Assembly: GCA_003342895.1 (NCBI GenBank)
Contig: PTFA01000111.1
Location: forward strand, 718,199-782,198
Source of the DNA: Casuarius casuarius
Lineage: Eukaryota; Chordata; Aves; Casuariiformes; Casuariidae
Direction: 5' to 3'
DNA length: 64,000 nucleotides
Shown here: one piece after another, positions 1-13,500 of the stretch
Numbering within the stretch: position 1 is the stretch's first letter
Layout: each line of letters opens with the position of its first letter
The notes under the pieces: model-generated
What the model saw: only the letters and a program-made list of their open reading frames with translations
Databases searched by the model: none
Told to the model about the DNA's origin: nothing
Made by a program: the position numbers and the translations under genes

Positions 1-529
1 TAAACACTTTTGTGAAGCTGTGATTCTAAGTGAGAATGGAAGATACATGCCAAATTAAAATGTCTTTCCAAAGGAGTAAAATGGAATACTTAAGAGACTA
101 AGATATATGGAATCATGAAGTTTCGCGATGAACTTGACTGACTAAGCTCAAAAAAATAATTTCTGTTTTGCTATTATTCTTCATATACAGATTTTTCTTT
201 GGAACATGGCTCAGGGTATCACTTAAGTCATAGAAATATGTGAACCTATTCACATTACTCAAACTGCAGTAATTTTATAAGCAAGTGGTACTTGACCATA
301 TCATTTCCATGTGCAAATGAGGGTATGTTTGTATTTGCAGTGCATATATGTGTCCTCTCTTCCTCCCTCCCCTCATGAAATTGGACATAGACTGAAGCAT
401 CCCAAAGGAGTGCCTAATGAAGCAAAGACCGAACCATCTATAAATCCCCCAAACAAAACTGTAATGGACAGGAAAATGGCAGCCCTGATAAGTAAGAAGC
501 TGGTCAACAGTACTTGGGTGAAGGGATAG

Positions 530-543
530 GGAGAGAGAGAGAG
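530..543. repeat. (GA)n microsatellite
   Basis: Seven GA units in a row, directly after a purine-rich stretch. Confidence 0.85.
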
Positions 544-597
544 CACAACAGAAATTTGCATATGTATTGGAAGACTAAAGGAAATATTTTTACCTTG

Positions 598-660
598 TAT
601 GTATACAACATGTATATATATACATTTATATACAAAGTATCTATGTAGTTATACATGTAT
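598..660. repeat. TA/TATAC-rich low-complexity tract
   Basis: Alternating TA with interspersed TATAC and TGTA motifs. It is an imperfect microsatellite-like tract with no evidence of function. Confidence 0.6.
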
Positions 661-2083
661 TTATACCAACAAAAATAAGGATCATGCCTTTTACGATGTC
701 AGTATAAAAAAAGATAGCCCAAATGTTGAAAGACATGAACAATGTTAACACTATATAATTATTTTTAAAACATTTGAAGATCAAAGTCCTACTAAGATAA
801 TACTGTACAGACCCACAGTGGCGGTTTGAAAAGCAAAAACCTAAACAGGCAGGACAGGCACACAGTAAGAGGCATTAGGGAAAGATAAATGAAAGGACCT
901 GAAATAAGACCCTAACTACATCACTCGGTAGATTATTCTGCCTCTTTGCAAGGCTAACAATTCGAGAACGAACGAAAGCCACAAATCAATAACAGAAGAT
1001 GAGGCTAAAAAATAGCAGTAACTACCAATGTAGACAACTGATTTTTTGTTTTAATCAAAGAAGAACTGTAGAAGGAACTTGCCAGTGCCATTTTTTTTTT
1101 TTTCCGAAAAGGTGGTGCAGACTTTGCACACAAAAGAATTTATTTACAAGGCTCCAGAATGATAGCTTTTGGACAAAAAAATATAAATGCTTCTCAAGTT
1201 TCTTAGCTGCAAAACAGCCTCAAGGAGCATTTCAGGAGTATAAGTAGAAGTCCCACTATTACACTGAACAAGAGCTGTAAGGGAATGTTCTTGTACTGGG
1301 AGATTGGCTCAGTAGAGTAAAATATCTCTATTTTTCTGTTATTCTACAAAGTTGTTGATACTGTATAAGGGAATCTGTTACCTACAATATACGGATATTG
1401 TTCCCTACAATACATTGAGGGTGCAGAGGAAATTTACATTCCAAAAAGTGACATTGACATGGCATTTATTTTTGTGAAAATACTGTTCTTTTCTGTGATA
1501 AAGTATTTATAGACTGTGTAAAATCTAATTTCTGATTTGAGACACAAATAAGTCATATTGACAGTACTTATTCTTCTCCTTCAAATTCTATGCTTGTCAG
1601 GAGAAAGACAGTGTAATTGAATATGAAGGGTTTTTTTTAATAATAGTGATAACCATAATGACTTCTGTGCCTGTGGGTCTCAGGGCACCTAAACAAACAT
1701 AACTAAAACAACTACAAGACAAATGACAACATGGTTCAGTGTATTTCAGAAACATTAAGAGAAATGAAGAAAAAACTGCAGCAACCACTCTGGAACAAGA
1801 AAACTAATCATTCATGGAAGAAATTCTTATTTTTTAAACATTTCCAAAACATTATGACCAATTAACATGCCATGCATTTAATCCTTTAAGAAATGGAAAC
1901 TACACTGTGTGGTTTCCCAAANTGGGAATATGCTCTCATAGACCCATTTTGCGAACAGATGATTAGGAGGTGAATCCTTGTGTAATCTGTACANTGTCAT
2001 AGAGCTGTGACAATGTAACACGGTGCTTCACCTTTCAGATATTTTCAGTGCACACTTTGCACCTACGTGTATTGGTTATGAAA

Positions 2084-2102
2084 TCTCTCTCTCTCTCTCT
2101 CT
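2084..2102. repeat. (TC)n microsatellite
   Basis: About nine and a half uninterrupted TC units, followed by a short T run. Confidence 0.9.
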
Positions 2103-3295
2103 ATTTTTTTTATTGCAGTGTTTATTGCAATATCTAGGGAAAATTCTACTTGTGATAACTGCATTCTGCTTACAGAAAATACCAGTAGCTTTAAGCTGGG
2201 TGAAGTATCATTTTTGTCTCATCCTATGTTGCTTTAAGTCACATAATCTATTGCTAACCGTCCAGTATGTTCCACTAAAGAACAGGCTACAACGCTGTGA
2301 TAAGTGAAATGAGCATTATTAGCAGAGGAAGTTCCATGGAGCTTGAAGTTATGCTTGCAATGTGTTTCAAAATGGGAAGCAAAAGACCATCCAAGAACTT
2401 TAGCATTTATGGTACATACTGCTGTAATAATTTCATAGCACCAAACAAACATTTAATTAACTATAAAGTGTCATTTCACTAGTAAACAAACATGATCATT
2501 ATTGTTAGAGAATAGTCTTTGAGGCCAGAACACTGCCTAATAGCAATGACTATTTCCCCTTTCCTTCAGCTTGTTTTTTATCTTGAGCATCAATCTTCTG
2601 TGTATTCCCTTCTAAAGCTGAAGGACTGCATTTCTTGAAAAGAACATGTGAAATAAATAGAACATCAGAGACAATTATCATTTACTTTATAAAATATTAC
2701 CTTGGAAATATGTTAATCAGCAAAAATAATCAATGTCAGTATCAACTCTGTAATAGTTTTTACCATTTATCCTCCGTAACTGTTGAGATGACATGGTTTT
2801 GATTTGCTTGTTTTTACATACAAGTGCCAAAGCACCTTTTTCCTACTTGGGATGGAAACGACACATAGCCCATGCAACAATATTTCCAAAAGGAGTTGGA
2901 AATGATTGTGTCACTTATTTGTTTTCCTTTCTAGGAGACACTAATGATTTCAGCTAGAATCTGGATTGCTACTTTACGACTTAGCTCAGAATTTTGTTCC
3001 TTAAGCTTCAATTTATGACCACTTTATGCAAATGATACTAGTCTTAAAATAAACACTTTTTTTATTGGTTTGTATTGCCTTCAGCTGCCTTTGGTTTTGA
3101 ATGTCTGGAAATGTCACGGTTGCAATATTTCAGGGGATCAAGCCCAAAGTTTATATGGATATACAAAGGAAGCTGCTGCCTTCAATTTTGACCTAAAAAC
3201 ATCTTATTACAGAGCAAACCCTAAGTTCCTATTAAAATAAATGTGTGGAGTGTAAATCCACCAAAAGACCTGGCCAGCTGAGGTATTTTTCCNCA

Positions 3296-3330
3296 TCTTT
3301 TTTTCTTTCTTTCTTCTTTTTTCTCTTTTA
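3296..3330. repeat. Pyrimidine-rich TTTC tract
   Basis: Imperfect TTTC and T-run repeat on the plus strand, all pyrimidine except its edges. Confidence 0.7.
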
Positions 3331-5707
3331 AACATATAATCAGCCCTTCCTAGTTTACTGACCTGTGCAGGGCAGGTTATGGCTAATAGTAACTACCTAG
3401 CATTCTGATATTAGTGTTGTTATTCTTGTGACATAGTGACATCAAAAGCAGTATAAAAACATTTGGAGTGACAGGTGGCATTCACTTTGTTACTCTGCTT
3501 TTGCACATGGCTGTGACATCTCTTCGTAGACACAGTAGGGCTTTGATTCTGCAGTGTTTTGTATTCATGTACTTTCCACAGTGCTGCTATGGATCTACAG
3601 TACGCTAGGAATTGCAGAAATTCAAAGCATGCATGTAAAGGAATAAATGATAAATTGTTGATGGGAAAAAAAATGACTGGGGTCAAGCATGGGAAATAAC
3701 CCATGAGAGACTTGTATTCCAGAAAGAATGTAAACTCCCATGGGAACATAAATGATCGCTATTGTTTGTCCTACAATTTTCAACCATTCCAGAAAGGCTT
3801 TCTACTAATACTAAACTTAAAAATAGATGGTAGTTAGCAAAGTCCATAAATGTACCCTCTCATAGCTGGGTAGTATATTTTAATCCTGTAAGTGTCATTG
3901 TGCCACTCTCTGGTTCAACATTGGTTTCCCAGTTTAGTATTCAGAGAGCTAATTCATTTTGTTGCTGGCAGCAGTGCATTAATGATCAAGCTACGACAAT
4001 GAACACTGTCTGCATAACAAATGCGTCTTTCTCAAGCTGCAGTAAATACAAAGTGATTAACATGAAATAACTGCTCTGGCAAACTGCTTCTTTGCTTTTA
4101 AATAGATACTAGTGTTTTTATTTAACCCTGCATTTGTCAGATCTGTCTTGAACTGGCTTGTTTGCATTTATTTTTTTGGCTGAGTTAAAAACAAGGGGGG
4201 GGCTTGCTACCTTCGAGCTCTGTTTTACAGAATGCATTCTCTTGGAGAGCTGCTGTTAGCATACTGGATGCAAATGATTATTAGTACTCTGTTCCCTGAT
4301 TCTGACATTTACTAAGGCAGAAGCATCAAATAGAACTAAACCATGTCATGCTCCTTTCAGCTAGCCTAATCCTGCCATCCTATCTAAGCTAACGAAAATA
4401 AGGTCTGAGCAGGTTAATGTTGCAGTTGTTAATAACCTTTAAATCTAAAAAAGCACAAGGTGGAGTTGGTTTGCCTTCTGAGCCAGACAGGAAAGTATGA
4501 AGCAGAGAAAGTGTGAATTAAACTGAGGTTGTTCTCCCCTCACAGCTCCACCCCCAGTTTTTCTTCTTAATCCTGGCATAGAGAAAGACCTGGGCAATGT
4601 CACTGTTTTCTGAAAAGATGGGATTATCCTCTTCTGAGGAGGAGTAAGAGAGAGACAGAGACAGTTCATTTGACATTCAGTGTTTCCCTTATCCTCATTG
4701 CCACTCAATCCCTATTGAGGGAGCCCCTACCTGAAATGTAACAGAGAAAAAGGACAAATGTGACACCCTTCATGAAACACTTTGAAACGGTTCTCTGTCA
4801 CGCAAACAATCCTCTAAAGCTGTTCTGTTCACATTCCCACTGTCATCTCACTTCATCTCATTATAATGCGCCAACAGCATTAGGGCTCTGCTCCACCAGT
4901 CTTTTAAAAGAGTTTTATTGGAGGATGAGCTCAAGTAAGCTCAGATAGCTAGAGTAGCAAGAGAGCTGAGGTATTCATTTATTTATTTGTTTTCATTCTG
5001 CTAAGGTATTGCTATAAGGATTTATTGCTCGCATGTACTTTTCAAGGACTGGAATTTTTCCTGATTTACTTCAAATATGAAGCACTTTTACAAGAAGGTT
5101 ATAGAACTTGAACAGATATATCTACTGTGTAAATGCATCTCTTTACTGCTCTATGAAGCTCATTTAAAGGTACATTTCACTGAAAAATAAACAACACTAT
5201 GCCAAGGTGAAACATAATCAAGAGGAAGAGAGAGAGAAAACAAGAAGAGAAAATCTTGCTTTCACCGGGGAGAACCATAAGAAAAGTATTAAATATACAT
5301 GTTCTTTTTAAAAAAAGACATACTGACTTGCTCACCATACCATGTGAACTTTAGAGAGGGAGGAAAAAAAGAAGTCCCTTCAGGCACTGCTTAAAAATTT
5401 GGAACAAGTTCCTTACTCGCTCATTAAGCACAAGTCAGGTTCATGGGAGCCTTGACTCAAAGGGGAAAAAAAAATCCTCTGTGTTCCTAAGAACCCAAGC
5501 TGTCAGTGGATGATTAAGAAGAAAATGAGATTTTGGCATCACCTTTGCTTGGAGCAGGATGCATGCAAATCTCTGACTACAGGTTATAACCTATCAAAGA
5601 TCATGAGTAGAGAAGAAAATGACTGGTAACTAGGAAAAGAATTTCTTCAAGTAGTCCCTTGACAATCAGAACCTTGAATGAAATCTGATTTCGATCCTAC
5701 GAGATCA

Positions 5708-5767
5708 ATAGAGCTGATTCGGAGTCACAGAGATTCCATAGAGCTGATTCAGAGTCACAGAGATTCC
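5708..5767. repeat. 30-bp tandem duplication (2 copies)
   Basis: Two adjacent 30-base units (5708-5737 and 5738-5767) that begin ATAGAGCTGATTC. They differ at one position (G at 5721, A at 5751). There are only two copies and the similarity is high, so this is a fairly recent local duplication and not a satellite. A single N lies just downstream at 5769. Confidence 0.95.
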
Positions 5768-8700
5768 CNTCACTATACATTTCTTCTTCCACTTCAGTAA
5801 ATTACTAGTTCTGTTCTGTTGAAGTGGCATTCAAATAATCAGAGGATCAGGCTCAAGGGGGAAGATCTGGAACACTTACAACTGGAAAAAACCCACTAGC
5901 ATTTAAATGATCACAAAAGAGGAACACATCTTCTATCTGATGTTCTTGCAGTACTTCATACGTTTAATAAATTGGTGTAAGCACTTCCTTCCTGACACTT
6001 TGCACCCTTTTTTCACTACTTCTGTCAAAGCTAGTGGTGTGGGGCTATAGGCAGGATCTCATACATAAGCTGAGTTGAGTTCAGGAAGTCTCACAACAGA
6101 AATTAACCTGGCTTTTGGCAATTTTTACAAGCACTGCTAATCTCTGCCTCTGTTCTTTCAAAATTATGACCATTGATGTTTTAAAAAGATACTTAAGATG
6201 GTGAAATCAGATTCAAACTAGTGCCATTTAGCTAAGCTTTTTTTGCATGTGGCTCTTCTTCCAAAGGTTACATGTCAGCCTTTAAATTACAAGACACTGA
6301 TGTAAATTCTTTAATTAATGAAAAATAAGCTTTCGATGAAAATGAGGAAAAATAGCACCATGTCATGCAAGCAAAGCAAAAATGCTGGCTTAAACTCAGA
6401 GCTCTCAAGTCAGTTAAACCAATTTGAATTGATTTCTCAATTAAATAAAATAACTGACTCTCTGACAGAATGAACAATAAAAAAGGGATGAAAGAAGTTA
6501 TGATTGTCATGCACTGATATTAAGATGAAGGCATCAAGCCAACATCAATTTTTAGGGAAAGTTGTTTCATTAACAGTAAATTGCCGTGTGGTCAACAATC
6601 ATCCTTGNTGCTGTTTCTTCATTGCAGCAGGTCCAGAAACTCCCATCAAACTCAAGATACAACTGCTGAACACAGTGTGCAAAGACAAAGCCCCCTCGCC
6701 CCAAGAACCCCTGTTGCTTTACACAATCCTGTTAAATTGTACATTAACAAAGTAAGCTTTATTCTTTGCCTATACTATTTAGGTAGTTAGGTACATGATC
6801 GATAGGCATATGATGTCTCTCTGACTGAGAAATCACCTCAGAAACATTTGTAAACCTGCATCCTACATAAGACAGTTATCCTACAGTCTTATTTACAGTA
6901 AGATCATTAAAAAAAAAGATGATGATACTGATGAGATTTTTTTTAAGAGAACACTTCTGGCAAATGTCCATTTTGAATCTTATCTCTGTTCTGGCTTTTC
7001 AGTGGATCAATGTTAAAATAAATCATAAAGCTTTGCTTGTCACATGCTTTATGGCTACTCAAGCATGAGAAACAGCTGTGTAGTGGAGCTGAGGTAGACT
7101 CTTACTATAATGAATTTTACTTCTAGATCCTGATCTCTTTTTCTTCTCTAACTTGTTCCATTCAGATAGTTATTTCTTGTCTCATTTTTACTGGTCCACA
7201 GGAAACTTTTAGTGTAAAGGGAAAATGTCAGCCAGGTCAGAGTTTATTGAATAGCTTTGGCCTTGTCTTACTTTTCTGTTTTGGTAGTGCCTGTGTGCTT
7301 TCTCCAGCAACTCAATATCACACTGCTTAGCGCAAACATCTTTCCAACGCAAGTTTTGCCTTTTGCAAAAATCTTCCTATATTACCTATGTTATTGACTC
7401 AATTTTTCCTAATCCAATCAAGAAATATGTGTTATGTAGTTTCTTTTTTTCAGCTTTCTTGCCTGCCTGTTATTAGTTAACCTAATGTTTGCATTACTTA
7501 TCCCTGGAAAACATTTTAAGTTAAAACTTACATGAAATAAATTGTATGCAGTATAAAACTGCATTGTTTTATCTTAAAGAATTATGTTGACTGGATGCCA
7601 AATTCTGCTTTGCTTATACAGTCTCCTTTGGAGTTCTACAGTGTATGGTAAGCTACATAACATTTGGGGATAACAGATTTTTGAACAGCTTTTGACAACC
7701 ACTCTGAAACATTGATAAGAAGCATTAAGGAAGAAAAGAGGAATAGAACACCACATGGAGTTTGCATTAGTAGAGTTGTGATAAATTGTCAGTTTGCTGC
7801 TTGCTCTTTTATTCATGCAGTATCACTGGGGAGCATCAGGCTGCTGAAGTAAACATCATGGACNGGAGAAACACACAGAGCACATTGCACTTCTACAAGG
7901 AGGGAATGATCTGGGAATTTATCAGCATATTCTTTGTGATTTTTGTCTTCCCTGGTGCCAGGCAACAATACCTGCCCAAATACCATTGCAGGTTCTTATT
8001 ATCTTGTTTATATATCTTTGGAGTTACTATATCAAAAATAGGGAATTCCACACTAATATAATGTCTTTGCTAGCATGAATTTATAGTGTCAAGAACGGTT
8101 ATCATCCTACATGACATATCAAACTAGGTATGTAGATCCTTGTGGAATACCATGTGCTAAAGGCTAATTTGAACTGTTAGCTAATGGAATTTTTAAAGAA
8201 CAAAAGCTCTGCAGGTGAGACTGTATTATGGTGATTGTGTTCTTAAGTCATCCATGTTTTACCGTATTTTTCCTATAAAAGGAGGTATTTATTTACTTCG
8301 GCTGCCAGAACCACATTTATTTTGAATCCTGGGCAGAAAACAGTTTCTGATAGGTATGTAAAGGAGATCTGTGATCAGCAAATAAAAAAAAAATCTGAAA
8401 TTATTATATGGTTTCCCAGTTTTTTCATGGATAGAGTAAAAGGTGGAGCACATTACCCACAATCAAAATAAGAAAGAAAATAATAAAGGTGCCTTGCCTC
8501 CCACCATAATAAAGTCCCCACTAACTGTTGTCTTATTTTGTTGGGTTTTATTATTCTTATTTATCCACATAGTTGAAGGAAATGAGGCTCTTGACAACCC
8601 GTTTTGATGCTGCTTAGTACTGGAGTGATGAGGAGTTGTTGGATTCCTACTGGTTACCCCTGTGGATTAAGGGTGAGACAGAAATTGCAGAGCTGCCATG

Positions 8701-9629
8701 CAGAATGACCTTACCTGATAAGACTGTTCTGCCTTCACTGCAGTAGGTGAGAAGGGCAAGCTGTATGCAGCAGGCTGTTTTTTCTGCACCTTAATGAGAA
8801 AAATTGACCTGTTTATCCACCAGCTGTCTTCTTTGTTTTTAATCCAAGCCATTTTTGGAAAGCCTTTTTTGTTCTTAAATGTTGAAATCTAGCAGAATCC
8901 TCCAAAGAATGGCTCATTGTCAGCAAAATCTAGTGAACTGCCACAAAGTATGGAAAAGCAGCTGCCAATAGACAGATTTGTAAGACTATGACATTTACAG
9001 ACTACTTCAAAACATATATTATTACTGACTTAATTTGCAAGATACGTCAAGTAGTATATGAGTAAACATGGGCTCCTCTTTCACACCTATCAAGCTGTTC
9101 TTATTGTCTTCTATACCTAACATTTTCTGTAGCATACCTCAGCTTTTTATTTTTGTATTGTATCTTTCGGACATCCTTTGGTGAAAAAGTAAATGATGAA
9201 AATCTCCAAATTACAGCTTTCTTCTTGTAGAAAATGGGCACTTTGATAGCATCAGTTTTCTTGACTTTAATTTCATGATGAAAGCTAGTTATTTTCTAAT
9301 ACATACAGTAGAAACACAACATGTATATATCAGATTGCACAAACTCAGAAAGTATTTTTTAAAGAAACATTAATAAGGTTACTAAATCAAACATTTAAAA
9401 GCTGGGAAAAGCAAAGATAAAGGTGGAACAAACAATTAAGGTAGAATTAAGGTAAGTGAACAATTATCTGTTCCACTGCTCTATCTCTGTTTTTTACAGT
9501 TCTTGAATCCAGTATCTTTGTGCTGTTCAAATTTCTCCCCAGATGCTCATCTTGGCATCTGATTCCTCATTCAGCCGTTAGACTCCTGCTACTCTTTGAT
9601 TTTCCTTACCTGTTTCCAAATTGCAGCTC

Positions 9630-10595
9630 TTACTTCCCCCTAGTTTGGTATCATCCTCAGACTTGCACTCTTCCCTGTCATCCAGGATGTTAATATTTAT
9701 TGATCAAAACATATTGGCCATCCTGGAGGGATGCTACTGCTAACCAGCCACTTGTTGAACTTTCCACTGCTGATCTCAACCCTTTGCACCCAATGATCCA
9801 GCCAATTTTCCATCTACCTTTTAGTTGACTTATTCAGTCCATATCTCACCAGTTTGGCTATCAGAATACTATGGGAGACCATATCAAAGGCCTAACTAAA
9901 GTCAAAGTAGCTCTCGCCTCATCTTCAGAGGCAGTCATCTCACCACAAAAGGTAATTGGGGTCATCACGGAAGACTTCCTCTTGGTAAACCCGTGCCGGC
10001 TGGTCCCAGTCACCTTCTTGTCTTTCATGAGGCTGGCAATGGCTTCCGGGAAAATTTGCTCCAGTACCTTCCCAGGGACCGAGATGAGGCCGACCAGCCT
10101 GAGTGAGCCCCAGACCCTCCTTCTTGTCTTGTAGATGGGTATGACTTTTCCCCTTTTTCCATCATCAGGAGCCTCCCCTGATCACCATGACCTTTCAGGT
10201 GACAGAGAGCAGCCTCAGTGACACTGGCCCAACCCCTCAGTTTGGNCTCATTGATTTGTGTATGCCCAAATGTCTGAAGTGCTCCCTAATTCCATCTTCC
10301 TATGCTCTGGGTAATATTCACTCCCATAGATACTGCCACTAGGCACAAGGACCTAGGAGACCTGAGGGCAGGTTTTCACCTTATCAGTGAAAAGTAAGGC
10401 AAAAAAAGCATTGAAAAAAAGCATTTTCCATGCCCTTTTTCACCAGGTTCCCTGACCCACTGAACTGTGGACCCAATTTTCTTAAGCCTTCCTTTTGCTG
10501 CTAATNTCTTTATAGAAGCCCTTTTTGTCCTTCACATCTCTTGCTATTTTCAACTATAGCTGAGCTTTGGCTTTCCCAGCTTCTGCCTTTCTGTG
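9630..10595 (-). mobile_element. CR1 LINE fragment, reverse-transcriptase region, decayed
   Basis: Non-LTR retrotransposon fragment whose coding strand is minus. Read on the minus strand, the segment around 9.98-10.08 kb encodes PGKVLEQIF followed by a basic MKDKK stretch, and then an SRHGFTKRKS-like motif. This matches the CR1 ORF2 reverse-transcriptase block that usually reads as PGKVxEQ...KVIxxSQHGFTKGKS. Further 5' on the element (towards 10.6 kb) are recognisable remnants of the ORF2 part that normally encodes the tract before the reverse transcriptase, including AAGCCCTTTTTGTCCTTCAC on the plus strand. Frames are broken and it contains Ns at 10246 and 10506. The low-coordinate edge is fuzzy: similarity fades between about 9.48 and 9.64 kb, and no CR1 3' terminus is visible. 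It is an inactive relic. Its subfamily differs from the copy at 37.9 kb. Confidence 0.8.
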
Positions 10596-13500
10596 GAGAA
10601 CATTTAACATTACAAGGTAACATACAACAGCATGTCAAACTTTTGCAAGCACTCTACCCTCTCAGATACTGCTCACATTATTAAGACCACAAGCTGCAGA
10701 TGGCTGGTTCATCCCTTAAAAATCTACAGATCAGCTATCTTTTACAGCGTACACTAGCAGAAAGTGGATTGAGTTACTTGCTATCAACCACATTTCTCTC
10801 ATGCTTAAGACACACTTCAGTTTTTACAAATTGTCTGAGACTCCCCTTTTTTCACTGAATGTTTTAGGCAAATGTATTTTAGTCCATAGGTTGCTTATTA
10901 ATTGTGTGCTGAGAATACTGCTTTTAGCAGTAGGTTANGATTCACTGATCTTCAGGTAGCAGCAGCACATAATTCCCATGTAGTAAAATGTTTCAGACAT
11001 CCTAAGGCTTGGCAAAAATCAGTCTTGACAGCTTCCTCANGCTCTTGGAATGTGCAAAACATCAGCATTCACAAGGCACTAATGTTCAGTTACCCAGACA
11101 CAGAAATACATTCATATTACCATACACGCACAGCACAAGTAATAAGGACAATCCAGGCCTCCTAGACAGTGATTCACTTGCCACTTCTTGATCTCTACAG
11201 TACACTTTTGCCCTCTATGTGGCTGTTGTTATTTTAAGTTGTTCTGGACCTGCAAGTATACCACCAAAGCACTTCCAGAATGGAGTCTGCAAAGCAACAA
11301 GGTTCAAACAAAAATCTAAAAAATACCAACCACATTTTGGTAGTCTCTGAAAATACGAAGAGAGTGAGATGGATGGTCAAAGCCAGCTTTTCATGGCAGC
11401 ACTATAAAGTAAATAGCACAGAATAAACTGAAGTTTAAATAGATTAGGACTGATGGGATATAGAAACAAATTTAAATTCAGCGTAAGGACATGTCTAGTA
11501 CAGAGATGTAGACAGCTCATAGGTAGACATATCAAGCCCCTAAACAGAGAACTTTTGCTATGGCCAGGAGGAGACTGAAAGCTTTTGGGGAGAGGCAGGT
11601 GTGGATTGAGGGAAACCGGAAATACGCAGCTTTCCCATATGACGATTGTACAGTCTCAGTGAATAAGAATAGCAGACAATCGTCCATATGCTGCATCCCA
11701 GGATCTGACTTCCTGTAACTTTCTTTAACTTCATTTAACCTGTCTAACTTTAACACTGTGAGATTTCATCTCAACATGAAGTACTATAAAGTTGTGTTTC
11801 AAGGTGCCTGAAGGGCCACTGTCTCTCTAGGTAAAGGAAACAGCATCATGACTAGGCTTGGTGACTAGCTTATTTCATGCATGTTTTACTATCAGCTAGC
11901 ATAAGCTGGTACACTGCCCCCAGGAGCCAAGGAAATTCACCAAAGCTCTTTTGCTGTTATCTATTTGTATTCGAGATACAAAGAGTGAGTTCTCCAAAAG
12001 CTCATAAGCCATAAGGGCTAGAACTAGATACCTTCCAAGATCCTAGGGCTAACGGACCAAAAGCATTCTTGAGCAAGTTAGGCAGCACTTCATCTTCTGC
12101 CACAGGACTTGGACCATGAACAATGTAACGTAGTGAAATGACCACTAGTGGCTATATAGACATTTGCATCAAGTTTCTGAGATCCACCAGTTAGCACCAG
12201 CTATACAGCCCTAATCAGAATTTCTCTAACTCTGGATCTGTTGGCTTCCCACTAAGGATGCCTTAGGTATCCAGGCAGTGAGAACAGTGCACATGCCCAT
12301 CCCACTAAATCCCAGAAAGCAAGATGGGCCTCCGTAGATAATGTATCCAAATTGATCAAAGCTGCTTGTAGGTGTGAGGCACTCTTACCCTCTTTTTTAT
12401 CTCCTCCTTAGTTTCCTCTTTCCACAAGAGATCACATCCATTCCTTCCAGATCCTACTCTCCTCTCAGACATACTTTGGCTCATTCAGAGGTGCATGCCA
12501 ATGGATCTGCTCCATTATAGGAGCAGATGAACACTGAAAATCAGTGGCATTGTCTACCCCAGTTTGGAACTGCCTTCCAGCATGCTCTGGAGACATTTAA
12601 CANCATTTTCAGAGAATGCTGCATTCTGTATACCAAGGGAAGGGCAGAAATAAAATGAAAAAAATCATAGAGAAAGAGACAATTTTGGAGGAAGGAAACA
12701 CACAGTGGGAGCTGGAATAAGACCCACAGACTAAAGCTGGTAAGAAGCACTCACCTGTGATGGTCCAGGAGACTGAAGAGAAACAGAGGCATCTCAGTCA
12801 GGACACAGCTCAGTACCTTAACTACCAACCTGAATGAATGCANAAAAAAACAACCAAAAAAGACTTTTTACCTGATTAGATGAGGCAAGAATACCTCCTA
12901 TTTCCCCCGGAGGAACTCCTTAAAAATAATAATAGTAAAAAGGGGGAAAGGACAGTTTGGTACAGTCAAAGGAAGACAAAAGAAAAATCTTCTTAGATCA
13001 CAAAAAATGCAAGGGTAAACAAAAGGCAGATAGATCAGAAAAAACTAGTAAGTCTGAGTGGGTACCTCAGACTCTCTCTTGCACATTCACCCTTTTGGTG
13101 GGTGGTCTGTCTTAGGCACAGATTTAGAAGAAACAGAGAGAAGATGGGTTGATGTCCACAAAGCAGCAGCTTGTGCACTTCTCAGAAAGACTGAAGAGAA
13201 AGGACAGGACAGAAATCCATGACCACCTGATTTGTGGTAGTGGTGAAGAATATTTCTTGAGTTGTTTTGGCAGCAATATTCGTTGTCGTTTTGTTGGGTT
13301 CTTTACAGTGAGATCAGGTCATGGGCTCCAAGACAGTAATGGTGGTGCTAGTACATCCAGCATCATCTGTGAAATGTGTTGCACTGTACCCAAGGATGGC
13401 CATGGTAGCACTCAGATGTGAGCTGGGAGGAGGATTGGAGGCATATTGGCCACTACCATGGCTCAAAGGTACCACAAGCTCTATTACTATCCACAAAATA

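Larger units (their letters stand above)
1..9629. other. Gene-free AT-rich stretch
   Basis: I see no supported gene here. Open frames reach at most 109 codons (3420-3749, minus), have no recognisable domain and fit chance expectation for AT-rich DNA. The stretch holds short microsatellites, a T13 run at 1091-1103, a G8 run at 4195-4202 and one 30-bp tandem duplication at 5708-5767. The sequence around 3.9-4.4 kb has the texture of unique, possibly conserved DNA, but that cannot be tested without alignment. Confidence 0.7.

Noticed and set aside
3420..3749. 109-codon minus-strand open frame
   Set aside because: Within chance expectation, no family resemblance and no splice or promoter context.
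9871..10134. 87-codon plus-strand open frame
   Set aside because: It is antisense to CR1 reverse-transcriptase sequence; the minus strand in another frame gives the recognisable CR1 protein motifs.
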